From contig CAYQQQ010000028.1 in NCBI GenBank assembly GCA_964420125.1, positions 1-59,980 of the forward strand: DNA of 59,980 nucleotides, read 5' to 3'. The notes under the pieces are model-generated. The model had not been told where the DNA came from and did no database searches. It was given only the letters and a program-made list of their open reading frames with translations. Source of the DNA: CAYQQQ01 sp964420125 (GTDB lineage Bacteria > Actinomycetota > Acidimicrobiia > Acidimicrobiales > Microtrichaceae). Of this stretch, positions 8,676 to 17,460 are shown piece after piece. Position 1 is the stretch's first letter. Each line of letters starts with the position of its first letter. Position numbers and translations under genes: made by a program.

Positions 8676-9361
8676 GGTGCAGCATCCGGGTTCGAGGTGG
8701 TCGCGCCGGGAGCGGGCACGACCACGGTGAGCTCCTCTCGCACCGAGGCGTCGACAAGGGCGGCCGCATCGTCGAGGTCGGGCACCGCCAACCGGACCCG
8801 GGTTCCCCCGGGAGCACCGAGGTCCGCGCCCCCGTCGTCGTCGCCGAGGGCGACGAGGCGAGCTCCCGACACCAGGGGACGGGTGCCCGAACCCTCGGGA
8901 TCGGTGCTCAGCACCTCGATGCGGTCGCCCACCCGCACGCCGGACTCCGGCCAACGGCCCGCGTCGAGGGTGAGGGCGACCTCGATGCCCGTGCCCCCGT
9001 CGAAGCGCCCGGGCGCCAGAAGGTCATCGGAGGTGAGCAGCGCCCCCTGGGCGAGCGGCCGTGCGACCACACGGCCGAGCACGTCCTCGAGCTCCTCCAC
9101 CGGCACGGCACGCACGCCTCGGGGCAGCTCGATCGCTGCGGCGCCCAGGTGCTCGCGCCGCATCGGGGTGCCCAGGGCCACCTCCTCCACCGTGACCAGC
9201 CAGCGGTCCTGCGGAGGCCGGCTCGCCGAGCGGTGTGCCACCAGCACCAACGCTGCTGCAGCGCTCACCAGCGCGACGCCCACCAGCACGCGCCAGCGCG
9301 CCGCTCGCTCAGCTCGTCGCGCGCGTCCTCTCCACAGCACGCCGGACAGCTCCCCAGCCAT
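8672..9361 (-). CDS. cpaB: CpaB/RcpC-like SAF-domain pilus protein
   Basis: 229-residue protein with a cytoplasmic basic N-terminus, one membrane segment (residues about 24-43, VLVGVALVSAAAALVLVAH) and an external SAF-type domain (VEEVALGTPMRREHLGAAAI through GALLTSDDLLAPGRF), followed by a C-terminal beta domain. CpaB/RcpC proteins act at the periplasmic or cell-wall side of tad pilus assembly. ATG 9361 is preceded by GGGAG. It is the first gene of the cpaB-cpaE-cpaF operon. Because cpaF is truncated and pilin, prepilin peptidase and tadBC are not in the window, the system is probably not functional from this locus alone. Confidence 0.75.
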   Translation of the reverse strand: MAGELSGVLWRGRARRAERAARWRVLVGVALVSAAAALVLVAHRSASRPPQDRWLVTVEEVALGTPMRREHLGAAAIELPRGVRAVPVEELEDVLGRVVARPLAQGALLTSDDLLAPGRFDGGTGIEVALTLDAGRWPESGVRVGDRIEVLSTDPEGSGTRPLVSGARLVALGDDDGGADLGAPGGTRVRLAVPDLDDAAALVDASVREELTVVVPAPGATTSNPDAAP

Positions 9362-9585
9362 CTCCCGCTCGCTTCCCGGACCCTCACCGGGCCCTCTCCC
9401 GTGTCGGCGGTCGTCCCGCCCAGCCGACGGAGGCAGCCTCCATGAACATCCGAAGGATGTCAAGTGGTTCCTCGCGCCACGTGGTGCGCGGCGGGGGGTC
9501 CAGGTGCGCTGGCAGCCCCGGCGGCGGTGGGCTGCGACCACAGCATCTCACCGACGAGGTATCTCCGGCGCTAGAGTCCCTCGGC

Positions 9586-9843
9586 GTGAGCACGGCGGAC
9601 ATCACCTGGTTGAACACGGCCGAGACGGCACGGCGGCTGGGAGTCACGCCGCGCACGTTGTACCGCTTCATCGACGAGGGCCAGCTGCCCGCGTATCGCT
9701 TCGGGCGGGTCATCCGCCTCAAGGAGGACGAGGTGGCGGAGTTCATCGAGCGCTGTCGCATCGCCCCGGGCACGCTGGACATCACCAGCAGCGCTCCGGC
9801 CCACGACCTCACCGACGGCTCGCGGCCCGCGGTCGGCAAGTAG
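9586..9843 (+). CDS. Excisionase/BldC-like small HTH regulator
   Basis: 85-residue DNA-binding protein of the excisionase/MerR-like helix-turn-helix type. The conserved core is WLNTAETARRLGVTPRTLYRF, then EGQLPAYRFGRVIRLKEDEV, the wing of the fold. Such proteins include BldC-type regulators of actinobacteria, but orthology is not established here. The start is GTG 9586; the long upstream open frame lies over the cpaB promoter region and has no coding character. It is divergent from cpaB, with a 224-bp shared intergenic region, and precedes the phoH operon by 150 bp. Confidence 0.75.
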   Translation: MSTADITWLNTAETARRLGVTPRTLYRFIDEGQLPAYRFGRVIRLKEDEVAEFIERCRIAPGTLDITSSAPAHDLTDGSRPAVGK

Positions 9844-9995
9844 GCCCATCTCGGCAGGTGGCACCTCCCCGGTAGCTGGTCCGGTGGTGGCGACCGGACG
9901 CTCCCTCGGGATCAGGACGGTCGCCCGGGGTGGGGTCTGGCCGGGCAAGTAGACTGGCGGCACGATGTGCACCACCGAAGCGGAGCCCTGACCAG

Positions 9996-11003
9996 GTGAC
10001 CGACCATCCTGCGTCCGAGGACCCGGGCGGCGGCACGACCACGCAGATCAGGGTGCACGTGCCCGGCAACCACCTGATGACCGACCTGCTCGGTCCGGGA
10101 GACGAGCTCCTGGCTGGCATCGAGGCGGCGTTCCCCTCCACGGCGATCCACGTGCGCGGCAGCGATGTGACGATCTCCGGCGCCGATGCGGCCACGGTGG
10201 GGCGGCTCTTCGAGGAGCTGGTCGCACTGCTGGAGCAGGGCCACCCGCTGTCACCGCCGGTGCTGGGGCGCACGATCGACATGGTCCGTGCCGACGAGCG
10301 TCCCTCGGAGATCCTCACCACCGAGGTGCTGCGCACCGTTCGCGGAGGCCGTGTGCGCCCCAAGACGGCGGGCCAGAAGCGCTACCTGGAGGCCATCGCC
10401 TCCCACACGGTCACCTTCGGGATCGGCCCCGCCGGGACCGGCAAGAGCTGGCTGGCGGTGGCCATGGCGGTGCAGGCGCTGCAGACCAAGCAGGTGGAGC
10501 GCATCGTGCTCACCCGGCCGGCGGTGGAGGCGGGCGAACGTCTCGGGTTCCTGCCCGGGGACCTGATGGCCAAGGTCGATCCCTACCTGCGTCCGCTCTA
10601 CGACGCCCTCAACGACATGGTCGGCCCCGAGCACTCCCAGCGGCTCCTGGAGCGGGGCTCGGTCGAGGTGGCACCGCTGGCGTTCATGCGGGGTCGGACC
10701 CTCAACGGCAGCTTCATCATCCTGGACGAGGCCCAGAACACCACGCCCGAGCAGATGAAGATGTTCCTGACGCGGCTGGGCTTCGGCTCCAAGGCGGTCA
10801 TCACCGGCGACGTGACCCAGGTGGACGTGCCGGGTGGCCGCTCCGGCCTGGATCGCTCCGAGGCGATCCTGTCGGGCATCGAGGGGGTGTCGTTCGTGCA
10901 CCTCACGGGTCGCGACGTGGTGCGCCACCGGATCGTGCAGGACATCGTGGACGCCTACGCCCGCCACGACCAGGAGACTCCGGCCGAGCGGGGACGACGG
11001 TGA
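9996..11003 (+). CDS. phoH: PhoH-like ATPase
   Basis: 335-residue PhoH-family protein, a P-loop ATPase with RNA-helicase-like features, usually genetically linked to ybeY and implicated in RNA metabolism. An N-terminal KH-like region (residues about 15-85) precedes Walker A GPAGTGKS (144-151) and Walker B SFIILDEAQN. The ITGDVTQVD strand and the C-terminal HRIVQDIVDAY are family signatures. Start GTG 9996 is chosen because similarity begins there; the frame is open to 9930. Its stop overlaps the ybeY GTG by 4 bp, indicating one operon with ybeY, corC and era. Confidence 0.93.
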   Translation: MTDHPASEDPGGGTTTQIRVHVPGNHLMTDLLGPGDELLAGIEAAFPSTAIHVRGSDVTISGADAATVGRLFEELVALLEQGHPLSPPVLGRTIDMVRADERPSEILTTEVLRTVRGGRVRPKTAGQKRYLEAIASHTVTFGIGPAGTGKSWLAVAMAVQALQTKQVERIVLTRPAVEAGERLGFLPGDLMAKVDPYLRPLYDALNDMVGPEHSQRLLERGSVEVAPLAFMRGRTLNGSFIILDEAQNTTPEQMKMFLTRLGFGSKAVITGDVTQVDVPGGRSGLDRSEAILSGIEGVSFVHLTGRDVVRHRIVQDIVDAYARHDQETPAERGRR

Positions 11004-11491
11004 GCGCAGGGCCGCGGGTTGCCGTCGACGAACGTCGGAAGTCCGACGACGACGCCGACGAGCCCCCGAGTGATCGGGAGGCGCTCGCCGAGCTGCTGAG
11101 CGCAGTGCTGCGCTCCGAGGGCGTCGGTGCACAGGCCGAGGCGGGCCTGCTGCTGGTCGACCCCGAGGAGATGGCGCATCTGAACGCCGAGCACCTCGGC
11201 GGGAGCGGTCCGACCGACGTGCTGTCGTTCCCCCTCGACGGGGTGGGCGACGGCCTGGGGTGGATGGTGGGCGACGTGGTGGTGTGCCCGGAGGTGGCGG
11301 TCGTCCAGGCCGGCGACCATGCCGGCAGCGCGGAGGACGAGCTGCGGCTGCTGGTGGTGCACGGCGGGCTCCACCTCTGCGGGTGGGACCACGCGGAGGC
11401 CGAGGAGCGTCGCGCGATGTGGGCGCGGGAGCGGGAGCTCATGGTCATGCTCGGGTGCGTCCCGTCGCGGGATCCCTGGGGAGCGCCGTGA
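11000..11491 (+). CDS. ybeY: Endoribonuclease YbeY
   Basis: 163-residue zinc-dependent endoribonuclease involved in 16S rRNA 3' end maturation and ribosome quality control. The metal-binding signature HGGLHLCGWDH (H-x3-H-x5-H) is intact, and the preceding PTDVLSFPLDG strand is typical. The N-terminal 35 residues are charged and poorly conserved in appearance. GTG 11000 overlaps phoH; the stop overlaps corC. The order phoH-ybeY-corC-era is a widely conserved actinobacterial arrangement. Confidence 0.95.
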   Translation: MSAGPRVAVDERRKSDDDADEPPSDREALAELLSAVLRSEGVGAQAEAGLLLVDPEEMAHLNAEHLGGSGPTDVLSFPLDGVGDGLGWMVGDVVVCPEVAVVQAGDHAGSAEDELRLLVVHGGLHLCGWDHAEAEERRAMWARERELMVMLGCVPSRDPWGAP

Positions 11492-12771
11492 ACACCACCG
11501 ACGTGTGGCTGCTGGTGGTCACCCTGGCGTTGGTGCTGCTGGCGGCAGTGCTGGCGGTGGCCGAGACGGCCATCACCAGGATGACCAAGGCCAAGGCGGC
11601 CTCCCTGGTGGAGCAGGACCGCAAGGGTGCGGAGCGGGTGGAGCGGATCGTCGACAACCTCGAGCGCGACCTCAACGCGGTCTATCTGGCGGTGAACGTG
11701 GTGCAGGTGGTGCAGGCGGCGCTGGTGGGCGTGCTGGCCGGACGGCTGTTCGGACCGCTGGGCGTGGCCGTCGGCGTGCTGTTGAACGTGGCGGTGCTCT
11801 TCACCGTGGCCGAGGCGGCTCCGAAGACCTGGGCGCTGCAGCACACCGAGCGCGCGGCGTTGATGACGGCACCGCTGGTGGAGTGGATCGGCACGGTGCT
11901 GCGCTTCCCGGCCCGGGCCCTGATCGGGGTGGCCAACGTCATCCTTCCGGGCAAGGGCCTGAGGAAGGGCCCGTTCGTGACCGAGGAGGAGATCCTGGCC
12001 CTGGCCGAAGAGGCGGCCGAGCACGCGGTGATCGAGGAGTCGGAGCGCCGGCTGATCCGCTCCATCATCGACTTCGGCGACACCATCTCCCGTGAGGTGA
12101 TGGTGCCCCGCCCGGACATGGTGGCGGTGGGCCACGACGCCTCCGTCGGTGACACCGTCGAGCTGGCGATCACCCGAGGGCTGACCCGTCTGCCGGTGTA
12201 CGGCGAGAACGCGGACGACGTGATCGGCGTGGTGAACCTGAAGGACGCGGTGCGCGTCGAGCGGGATGGCGGCGGCGACCGGCCCGTCACCGAGGTGATG
12301 CACGACGCCTACTTCGTGCCCGAGACCAAGGCGGTCGCCGAGCTGCTCTCGGAGATGCAGACGGGGTCGGTGCACATCGCCATCGTGGTGGACGAGTACG
12401 GGGGGACCGCCGGGCTGGTCACGATGGAGGACCTGCTGGAGGAGCTGGTGGGGGAGATCCACGACGAGTTCGACACCGACGCGGAGCCGATCGAGCGGTT
12501 GGCGGACGGCACGGTGCTGGTGAACGCCACGATGAACGTGGGCGACCTCAACGAGCAGCTCGGCCTCCACCTGCCCGACGATCCGTGGGACTCCGTGGGC
12601 GGGTTGGTCTTCGGCACGTTGGGCCGGGTGCCGGTGCCGGGGGACGAGGTGGAGGTCGACGCGGTGCTGATGGTGGTGGAGCGAGTGGATGGGCGCCGCA
12701 TCAGCCGGGTGCGGTTGGTGGTACCCGACCGGGCCCCCACCGACGAGCAGGCGGCGGAGCGCACCGGATGA
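11488..12771 (+). CDS. HlyC/CorC family transporter (CNNM + CBS)
   Basis: 427-residue integral membrane protein of the CNNM/CorC family, thought to take part in magnesium or cobalt efflux. An N-terminal DUF21 membrane domain with three to four hydrophobic segments (residues about 5-135, beginning VWLLVVTLALVLLAAVLAVAE) is followed by a CBS pair (about 200-330; REVMVPRPDMVAVG, then VDEYGGTAGLVTMEDLLEEL) and the C-terminal transporter-associated domain (GLVFGTLGRVPVPGDEVEV). Start GTG 11488 overlaps ybeY, and its last codons overlap the era ATG. All parts appear intact. Confidence 0.92.
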   Translation: MNTTDVWLLVVTLALVLLAAVLAVAETAITRMTKAKAASLVEQDRKGAERVERIVDNLERDLNAVYLAVNVVQVVQAALVGVLAGRLFGPLGVAVGVLLNVAVLFTVAEAAPKTWALQHTERAALMTAPLVEWIGTVLRFPARALIGVANVILPGKGLRKGPFVTEEEILALAEEAAEHAVIEESERRLIRSIIDFGDTISREVMVPRPDMVAVGHDASVGDTVELAITRGLTRLPVYGENADDVIGVVNLKDAVRVERDGGGDRPVTEVMHDAYFVPETKAVAELLSEMQTGSVHIAIVVDEYGGTAGLVTMEDLLEELVGEIHDEFDTDAEPIERLADGTVLVNATMNVGDLNEQLGLHLPDDPWDSVGGLVFGTLGRVPVPGDEVEVDAVLMVVERVDGRRISRVRLVVPDRAPTDEQAAERTG

Positions 12772-13676
12772 CCGATCGTGACCCGGACCCGGGATCGGAA
12801 CCGACGTCGGAACCGGACCCTTCGCCGCCCGACGGGTTCCGCTCGGGCTTCGTGGCCCTGGTGGGGCGCCCGAACGTGGGCAAGAGCACCTTGTTGAACC
12901 GGATCCTGGGGGAGAAGGTGTCGATCGTGTCGCCCCGGCCCCAGACGACCCGCCACCAGATCCGCGGGATCCTGGACCGCGGCGACGTGCAGGTCGTGTT
13001 CGTGGACACCCCCGGGGTGCACAAGCCCCGCACGCTGATGGGCTCCCGGTTGAACGCCGTGGCGGGGGAGGTAGCGGGGGATGTCGACGTCGTGTGCCTG
13101 GTGGTGGACGCCGACGCCGGTCTCGGCCCCGGCGACCAGCGGCTGGCCGCGGGTGTGGGCCGGGGGGCGGTGCTGGTGCTCAACAAGTGCGATCGCGCCG
13201 GGGCGGCACGGGTGGGGGAGCAGCTGCTGCGGTGCGCGGAGCTGGGCTTCGCCGAGTACTTCCCCGTCTCCGCCCGCACGGGGGAGGGCGTGGAGGCCCT
13301 GGTCGGCTACTTGGAGGCGCGCATGCCGGAGGGGCCCCGCTGGTATCCGGAGGGCATGTCGAGCGACGTCTCCGAGGAGCTCCGGGTGGCGGAGCTCGTT
13401 CGTGAGCAGCTGCTGCGGGTGACCCACGACGAGCTGCCGCACTCCATCGCCACCCGGGTCGTGGGATGGGAGTGGCCCCGCATCACCGTGGAGATCCTCG
13501 TCGAACGCGAGTCTCAGAAGGGGATGGTGATCGGCAAGGGAGGATCGGTGCTCAAGGAGGTGGGCACGCGCGTGCGGCGCCAGCTGCCCGAAGGTGCGTT
13601 CCTGGAGCTGCGGGTGCGGGTGGAGAAGGACTGGCAGTCGAGGCCGGCATCGCTGGATCGGCTCGGCTACCCGTAG
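12768..13676 (+). CDS. era: GTPase Era
   Basis: 302-residue essential GTPase that binds the 3' end of 16S rRNA during 30S assembly. G1 is GRPNVGKS (33-40), G3 is DTPGVH, G4 is NKCD, and the effector region contains SPRPQTTRH. The C-terminal KH domain has GMVIGKGGSVLKEVG. A 25-residue acidic, proline-rich N-terminal extension precedes the G domain. ATG 12768 overlaps the corC stop. It is the last gene of the phoH operon; transcription then meets the convergent esterase gene, with only 26 bp between stops. Confidence 0.96.
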   Translation: MTDRDPDPGSEPTSEPDPSPPDGFRSGFVALVGRPNVGKSTLLNRILGEKVSIVSPRPQTTRHQIRGILDRGDVQVVFVDTPGVHKPRTLMGSRLNAVAGEVAGDVDVVCLVVDADAGLGPGDQRLAAGVGRGAVLVLNKCDRAGAARVGEQLLRCAELGFAEYFPVSARTGEGVEALVGYLEARMPEGPRWYPEGMSSDVSEELRVAELVREQLLRVTHDELPHSIATRVVGWEWPRITVEILVERESQKGMVIGKGGSVLKEVGTRVRRQLPEGAFLELRVRVEKDWQSRPASLDRLGYP

Positions 13677-13702
13677 GTCGTGGGTGGCGAAGGGTCGGGC
13701 TG

Positions 13703-14668
13703 TCAGCTGGGCGACTGCACGACGGGTGCGCTCAAGGCGCTCATCCAGTCGAGGAAGGCGCCGTCGTCCATCCCGCAGGTGGCGGAGTGGGGGTGGCACC
13801 AGGGCGTCTCCACGATCTCGTCGTAGCGCACGGAGACGCCGTGACTGCGGGCGGCCTGCACCACCCGATGGGCCTGCTGCACCGGCACCACGTCGTCGGC
13901 GAGGGCGTGCATGACGTAGCCCGGAGTCGCAGCGTCACCGACGTGGGCCACCGGTGACATCTCGACCAGCGACTCGTTGGTCGGCACGATGCTGCCGCTC
14001 AGCATCGACCACTCGGCGATGTCGCCGACGGCGGCGATGGCCACCCATCCGTCGGCGGGCCAGGGCTGCTCGGGATCGGACGCGCCCAGCATGACCAGCG
14101 AGCCTCCCGCGCTCTGACCGGCGACGATGACGGTGGAGGTGTCGAGGCCGTTGGCGCCGCCGTGGGCCTGGACCCATCGCAGCGCCCGGCGGACGTCGTC
14201 GACCTGGCTGCCGATGCGGGAGGTGCTGGGGTTCGTCCGGTAGTCGATGGTCACCACGGACCAGCCGAGTGCCGTCAGCCCGAGCAGCTCCGGGTTGGTG
14301 ACGGACACCGATTCCCGCAGGCCACCGACGAAGGACCCTCCGTGGACGTAGACCAGGGTGCCCCGGGACTCGCCGTCGACGGGGAGGTAGAGGTCGAGCA
14401 GGTGCTCGGGGTGGGGTCCGTACGCGACGGCCGTGCGGCTCGGGAGGACGGGTTCCCAAGCCGGGATGGCGCCGAGGGCCGGGTGGGTGGTGCAGGCGGC
14501 GAGGCTCGTCAGGGTGAAGGCCGCCAGGATCGTGACGCGCCGACGGGGCGCCCGGGATCGCGACCTGGCGCGAGGGAGCGACGACCGAGCGTCGATTCGC
14601 CTTGGAGTGGCCGGGGCGGCCGAGGTCGATCGGCCCCTCCGCTCGTGCTGCACGCGCACTGGCTGCAT
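13703..14668 (-). CDS. Lipoprotein alpha/beta hydrolase (esterase)
   Basis: 321-residue alpha/beta hydrolase of the hormone-sensitive-lipase/BD-FAE type. A putative lipobox, TSLAAC, follows a hydrophobic stretch at about residues 46-58, so it is likely an exported lipoprotein. The oxyanion motif HGGSFVGG, nucleophile elbow GQSAGG, acid in ALADDVVP and a histidine in WCHPHS form the expected catalytic set. The true start is uncertain: ATG 14668 gives an unusually long basic leader before the signal core. Substrate unknown. It lies between era and uppS, which are commonly closer together in relatives, so it may be part of an insertion with the adjacent DUF222 gene. Confidence 0.75.
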   Translation of the reverse strand: MQPVRVQHERRGRSTSAAPATPRRIDARSSLPRARSRSRAPRRRVTILAAFTLTSLAACTTHPALGAIPAWEPVLPSRTAVAYGPHPEHLLDLYLPVDGESRGTLVYVHGGSFVGGLRESVSVTNPELLGLTALGWSVVTIDYRTNPSTSRIGSQVDDVRRALRWVQAHGGANGLDTSTVIVAGQSAGGSLVMLGASDPEQPWPADGWVAIAAVGDIAEWSMLSGSIVPTNESLVEMSPVAHVGDAATPGYVMHALADDVVPVQQAHRVVQAARSHGVSVRYDEIVETPWCHPHSATCGMDDGAFLDWMSALSAPVVQSPS

Positions 14669-14783
14669 TCCAGGTGCATCGGAGGCACCCGAGGGGTGCT
14701 TGAACTAACCGGCCGCTGAAGCCCTGCGCCCAGTCTCCAGCGGCGCCGCCGAGGCTCAGTGGAGCAGAGGCAGCAAGCCGTCC

Positions 14784-14880
14784 GGGCAGCGGGGGAGCTG
14801 GGGAGCCGGGCAGCGGGGGAGCTGGGGAGCCGGGCAGCGGGGGAGCTGGGGAGCCGGGCAGCGGGGGAGCCGGGAAGCGG
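14784..14880. repeat. 24-bp tandem repeat, about 3.5 copies
   Basis: Three consecutive identical copies of a G-rich 24-bp unit (GGGCAGCGGGGGAGCTGGGG followed by AGCC) start at 14784, 14808 and 14832, with a degenerate fourth from 14856. It sits in the 262-bp space between the esterase start and the DUF222/HNH stop. No gene is seen in that space. The repeat also contains short G-runs on the plus strand. Confidence 0.85.
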
Positions 14881-14930
14881 GCCGGCAGCACGGCCGGGCA
14901 GCCGGGGAGCGGGCTCAGCGGTTCAGCGGT

Positions 14931-16613
14931 TCAGCGCAGGCCGCGTTGTGCCGCGGGGAGCACCCGCCCGCTTCGACGTTCGTGCCATTCGAACCGCTGG
15001 CCGTCCGGAACTGAGTCCGGAGGGTGCGGCTCGGGAAGATCGGAGTCCGGAGGGTGCGAGTGGGGAGGGTGCGAGTGGGGAGGGTCGGGGTCGGGCACAC
15101 GCGAACCGGAAGGGGGAGCATCGGGTGGCACGGGCCGGAGAGTCCAGCGGCCGGAGTGGGCGAGGCCGTGGTGGCGGCGGCACAACATCGCCATCGTGTG
15201 GAGGTCCGAGCCTCCCCCGTGCTCCCAACCCGGCTGGTGGTGCACGTCGCACCAGTCGGCCGGAAACTCGCAGCCCGGGAAGATGCACCCGCCGTCACGT
15301 ACGGTCAGCGCCCGGCGCTGGGCGGTCGTGGCGAGCCTGGTGGAGCGACCGAGCCACAGGGGCTGGCCGCGCTGGCCGACGACGAGCGCCTGGAGATGGG
15401 CGTCGCACGTCAGGAGCGCAGCCACCTCGGCGTCGAGCGGCTCCCCGTCGAGGGCCCGCAGTCGCTCGGCGGTGGCATCGTCGGCCTCGATCACGATGAC
15501 CGCTTCGGTGCGCGCGGGGCCGGTCGTGTCGCCCGCCGCGACCCCGCGCCGGATCAGCTCCACCAGTGCCGCCGCCCGCAGCTCCCCAGCGGGAGGCATG
15601 GGGGCGCCGGTCGTGTCGTGCTCACGCCAGGCCGCGCGACGACGGCGGGAGGTCTCGGCGACCAGGGCTTGGCGTAGCACCTCCGCGACGTGGCCGCTCA
15701 ACTCCCCCCGCAACAGGAGGCAGCCTTCGGCCGTGGTGCGCCACGACAGCCAGCCGAGCGAGTCGGCACGGGGATCGGGATCCTCGAACCGGTGGTCTGG
15801 AGAGGCTGACGTCTCCGGCCCGCCACCGAGCAGGTCGAGCAGTGAGGACGAGTTGGCCGAGCAGAGCTCGTTGCCAGAGCCAGGATCAGAGCCTCCGGGA
15901 GGAGCGACTCCCGTCGGGTCGGAGGTGGGCTGATCCTCGGGAGCGCGGTTCTCGACGGCAGAGGACTCCTCGGCGTCGGCGTTGTGCCCGGAGCCGCCGG
16001 CATCCCCGGCATCCCCGGCATCCCCGGCACCCCCGGCGTGCGCGGCATGGCGCCGCTGCTCCTCCAGCTGGGCGTGCACCTCGGTGACGGTCCGGCGCAT
16101 CGAGCGCCGCCACTCGGCGAGGCCGAGCCGCCGGGCGCGCCGGCACAGCTCGCCATCCATCGCCGCGAGGGCGGCCGCGACCTCGGGGTCGGTCAGGCCG
16201 TCCAGGGCTCGCAGGTGCTCCAGGGGGACCTCGCCGGCGCGGACCGCCGCACCGAGCTCGGGGAACCGGTCCATCAACCGGCCGGCGCGGACCAACCAGG
16301 TGCCCTCGCCTCCACAACCTCGCATGGTGGTCGCCCACCAGCCGCTGGCGGCGAGCCCTGACGCCTGCTCGACGACCCGGGAGCCGTCGACCGTCGCCAA
16401 CCCCGCCGCCAGCGCGCCGCGCACCACGTGCGAGGCGCGTTGCAGCACCTTCAGGAGCTCCAACGTGGTGGGAGCGTCGAGCTCCGTCCACTCCAGCTCG
16501 CTGACCGCAGCGGTGCGCTGGCACCACAGCGCGGCGACCTCCCCGGGAGCGGGTCCCGCCGCAGTGCCAGGCGCTGCTCCCGCTTCGGTTGCGGCGTCTC
16601 CGGACTCGAACAT
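14931..16613 (-). CDS. DUF222 / HNH endonuclease (13E12-type)
   Basis: 560-residue protein of the mycobacterial 13E12-repeat type: N-terminal DUF222 (residues about 25-180 and again 260-420) and a C-terminal HNH nuclease-like domain (RDGGCIFPGCEFPADWCDVHHQPGWEHGG, then LCRRHHGLAHSGRW, given here in parts). The two Cys pairs and the HH/H residues are intact. A low-complexity GGAGDAGDAGDAGG linker separates the halves, and the C-terminus carries PPHSHPPDS-type repeats. The start is taken as ATG 16613, inside a perfect LexA-type box; two earlier in-frame ATGs exist (16625, 16649). Function in these families is unproven; the nuclease role is inferred from HNH residues. Confidence 0.85.
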   Translation of the reverse strand: MFESGDAATEAGAAPGTAAGPAPGEVAALWCQRTAAVSELEWTELDAPTTLELLKVLQRASHVVRGALAAGLATVDGSRVVEQASGLAASGWWATTMRGCGGEGTWLVRAGRLMDRFPELGAAVRAGEVPLEHLRALDGLTDPEVAAALAAMDGELCRRARRLGLAEWRRSMRRTVTEVHAQLEEQRRHAAHAGGAGDAGDAGDAGGSGHNADAEESSAVENRAPEDQPTSDPTGVAPPGGSDPGSGNELCSANSSSLLDLLGGGPETSASPDHRFEDPDPRADSLGWLSWRTTAEGCLLLRGELSGHVAEVLRQALVAETSRRRRAAWREHDTTGAPMPPAGELRAAALVELIRRGVAAGDTTGPARTEAVIVIEADDATAERLRALDGEPLDAEVAALLTCDAHLQALVVGQRGQPLWLGRSTRLATTAQRRALTVRDGGCIFPGCEFPADWCDVHHQPGWEHGGGSDLHTMAMLCRRHHGLAHSGRWTLRPVPPDAPPSGSRVPDPDPPHSHPPHSHPPDSDLPEPHPPDSVPDGQRFEWHERRSGRVLPAAQRGLR

Positions 16614-16621
16614 GTGTTCGA
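16606..16621 (-). promoter_or_regulatory. LexA/SOS box over DUF222-HNH start
   Basis: TCGAACATGTGTTCGA is a perfect palindrome matching the mycobacterial/actinobacterial SOS consensus TCGAAC-N4-GTTCGA. It covers the start codon (ATG 16613) of the minus-strand DUF222/HNH gene. LexA control of 13E12-type genes is known in Mycobacterium tuberculosis. The second DUF222 gene of this window carries the same kind of box in the same place. Confidence 0.8.
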
Positions 16622-16723
16622 TCATACGGAGGGGTCGCAGGCTCGTCAAGCACTTCTTCGCAGGGCCGCCGGGAGGCGGGCGTGGTTCCGGAGGGCCCTG
16701 AGCGCTTCGGGTACCGTGCAGAG

Positions 16724-17449
16724 GTGGATCTCGCCAGCCTCGACCGCCGTCGCATGCCCAACCACGTCGCGCTCGTGATGGACGGCAACGGCCGCTGGGC
16801 CCAGCGGCGGGGACTCCCTCGCACCGAAGGCCATGCCGCGGGGGAGGAGGCCCTCATGGACACCATCTGGGGGGCCCTGGACGCCGGGATCCGCTGGATC
16901 ACCGTGTACGCCTTCTCCACCGAGAACTGGAAGCGCCCCACCGACGAGGTGCGCTACCTGATGGGGTTCAACGAGCGGCTCCTGCTCACCCGGCGTGACG
17001 AGCTCCACGCTGCCAACATCAAGCTCCAGTTCATCGGCCGGCGTGACTGGCGCGTACCCAGGCGGATCCTGCGTCGCATCGACGAGACGCTGGAGCTGAC
17101 CCAGGCCAACACCGCCATGACGGTCTCGATGGCCTTCAACTACGGCGGGCGCGCCGAGCTGGTGGACGCCATGCGTCGCATGCTCGCCGACGGCGTGAAG
17201 CCGGACAAGGTCAACGAGAAGACCGTGCGTCGCTACCTCTACGACCCCACGATGCCCGACCCCGAGCTGATGGTGCGCACCTCGGGCGAGTACCGGATCT
17301 CCAACTTCCTGCTGTGGCAGATCGCCTACAGCGAGCTGGTGTTCACCGACGTGCTGTGGCCGGACTTCCGTCGTGAGCACCTCTACGACGCCATCGCCGA
17401 GTTCCAGCGTCGCGAGCGTCGCTTCGGCGGCCTGCAGAGCGCAGGCTGA
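16724..17449 (+). CDS. uppS: Isoprenyl (undecaprenyl) diphosphate synthase
   Basis: 241-residue cis-prenyltransferase that makes the polyprenyl diphosphate carrier for cell-wall synthesis. VMDGNGRWAQRRGLPRTEGH contains the catalytic Asp (D20) and substrate-binding Arg residues; FSTENWKRP and the C-terminal RTSGEYRISNFLLWQ and SELVFTDVLWPDF motifs are all present. Start GTG 16724 is tentative; ATG 16754 is an alternative that would drop ten residues. It is divergent from the DUF222/HNH gene, about 110 bp away, and is followed 11 bp later by recO. Confidence 0.93.
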   Translation: MDLASLDRRRMPNHVALVMDGNGRWAQRRGLPRTEGHAAGEEALMDTIWGALDAGIRWITVYAFSTENWKRPTDEVRYLMGFNERLLLTRRDELHAANIKLQFIGRRDWRVPRRILRRIDETLELTQANTAMTVSMAFNYGGRAELVDAMRRMLADGVKPDKVNEKTVRRYLYDPTMPDPELMVRTSGEYRISNFLLWQIAYSELVFTDVLWPDFRREHLYDAIAEFQRRERRFGGLQSAG

Positions 17450-17460
17450 GGGCTGCGCCC

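Noticed and set aside
14719..14930. G-quadruplex-forming regulatory element in the G-rich minisatellite
   Set aside because: G-runs exist but are irregular, and both flanking genes end or start in ways that give no clear promoter role; kept only as a repeat.
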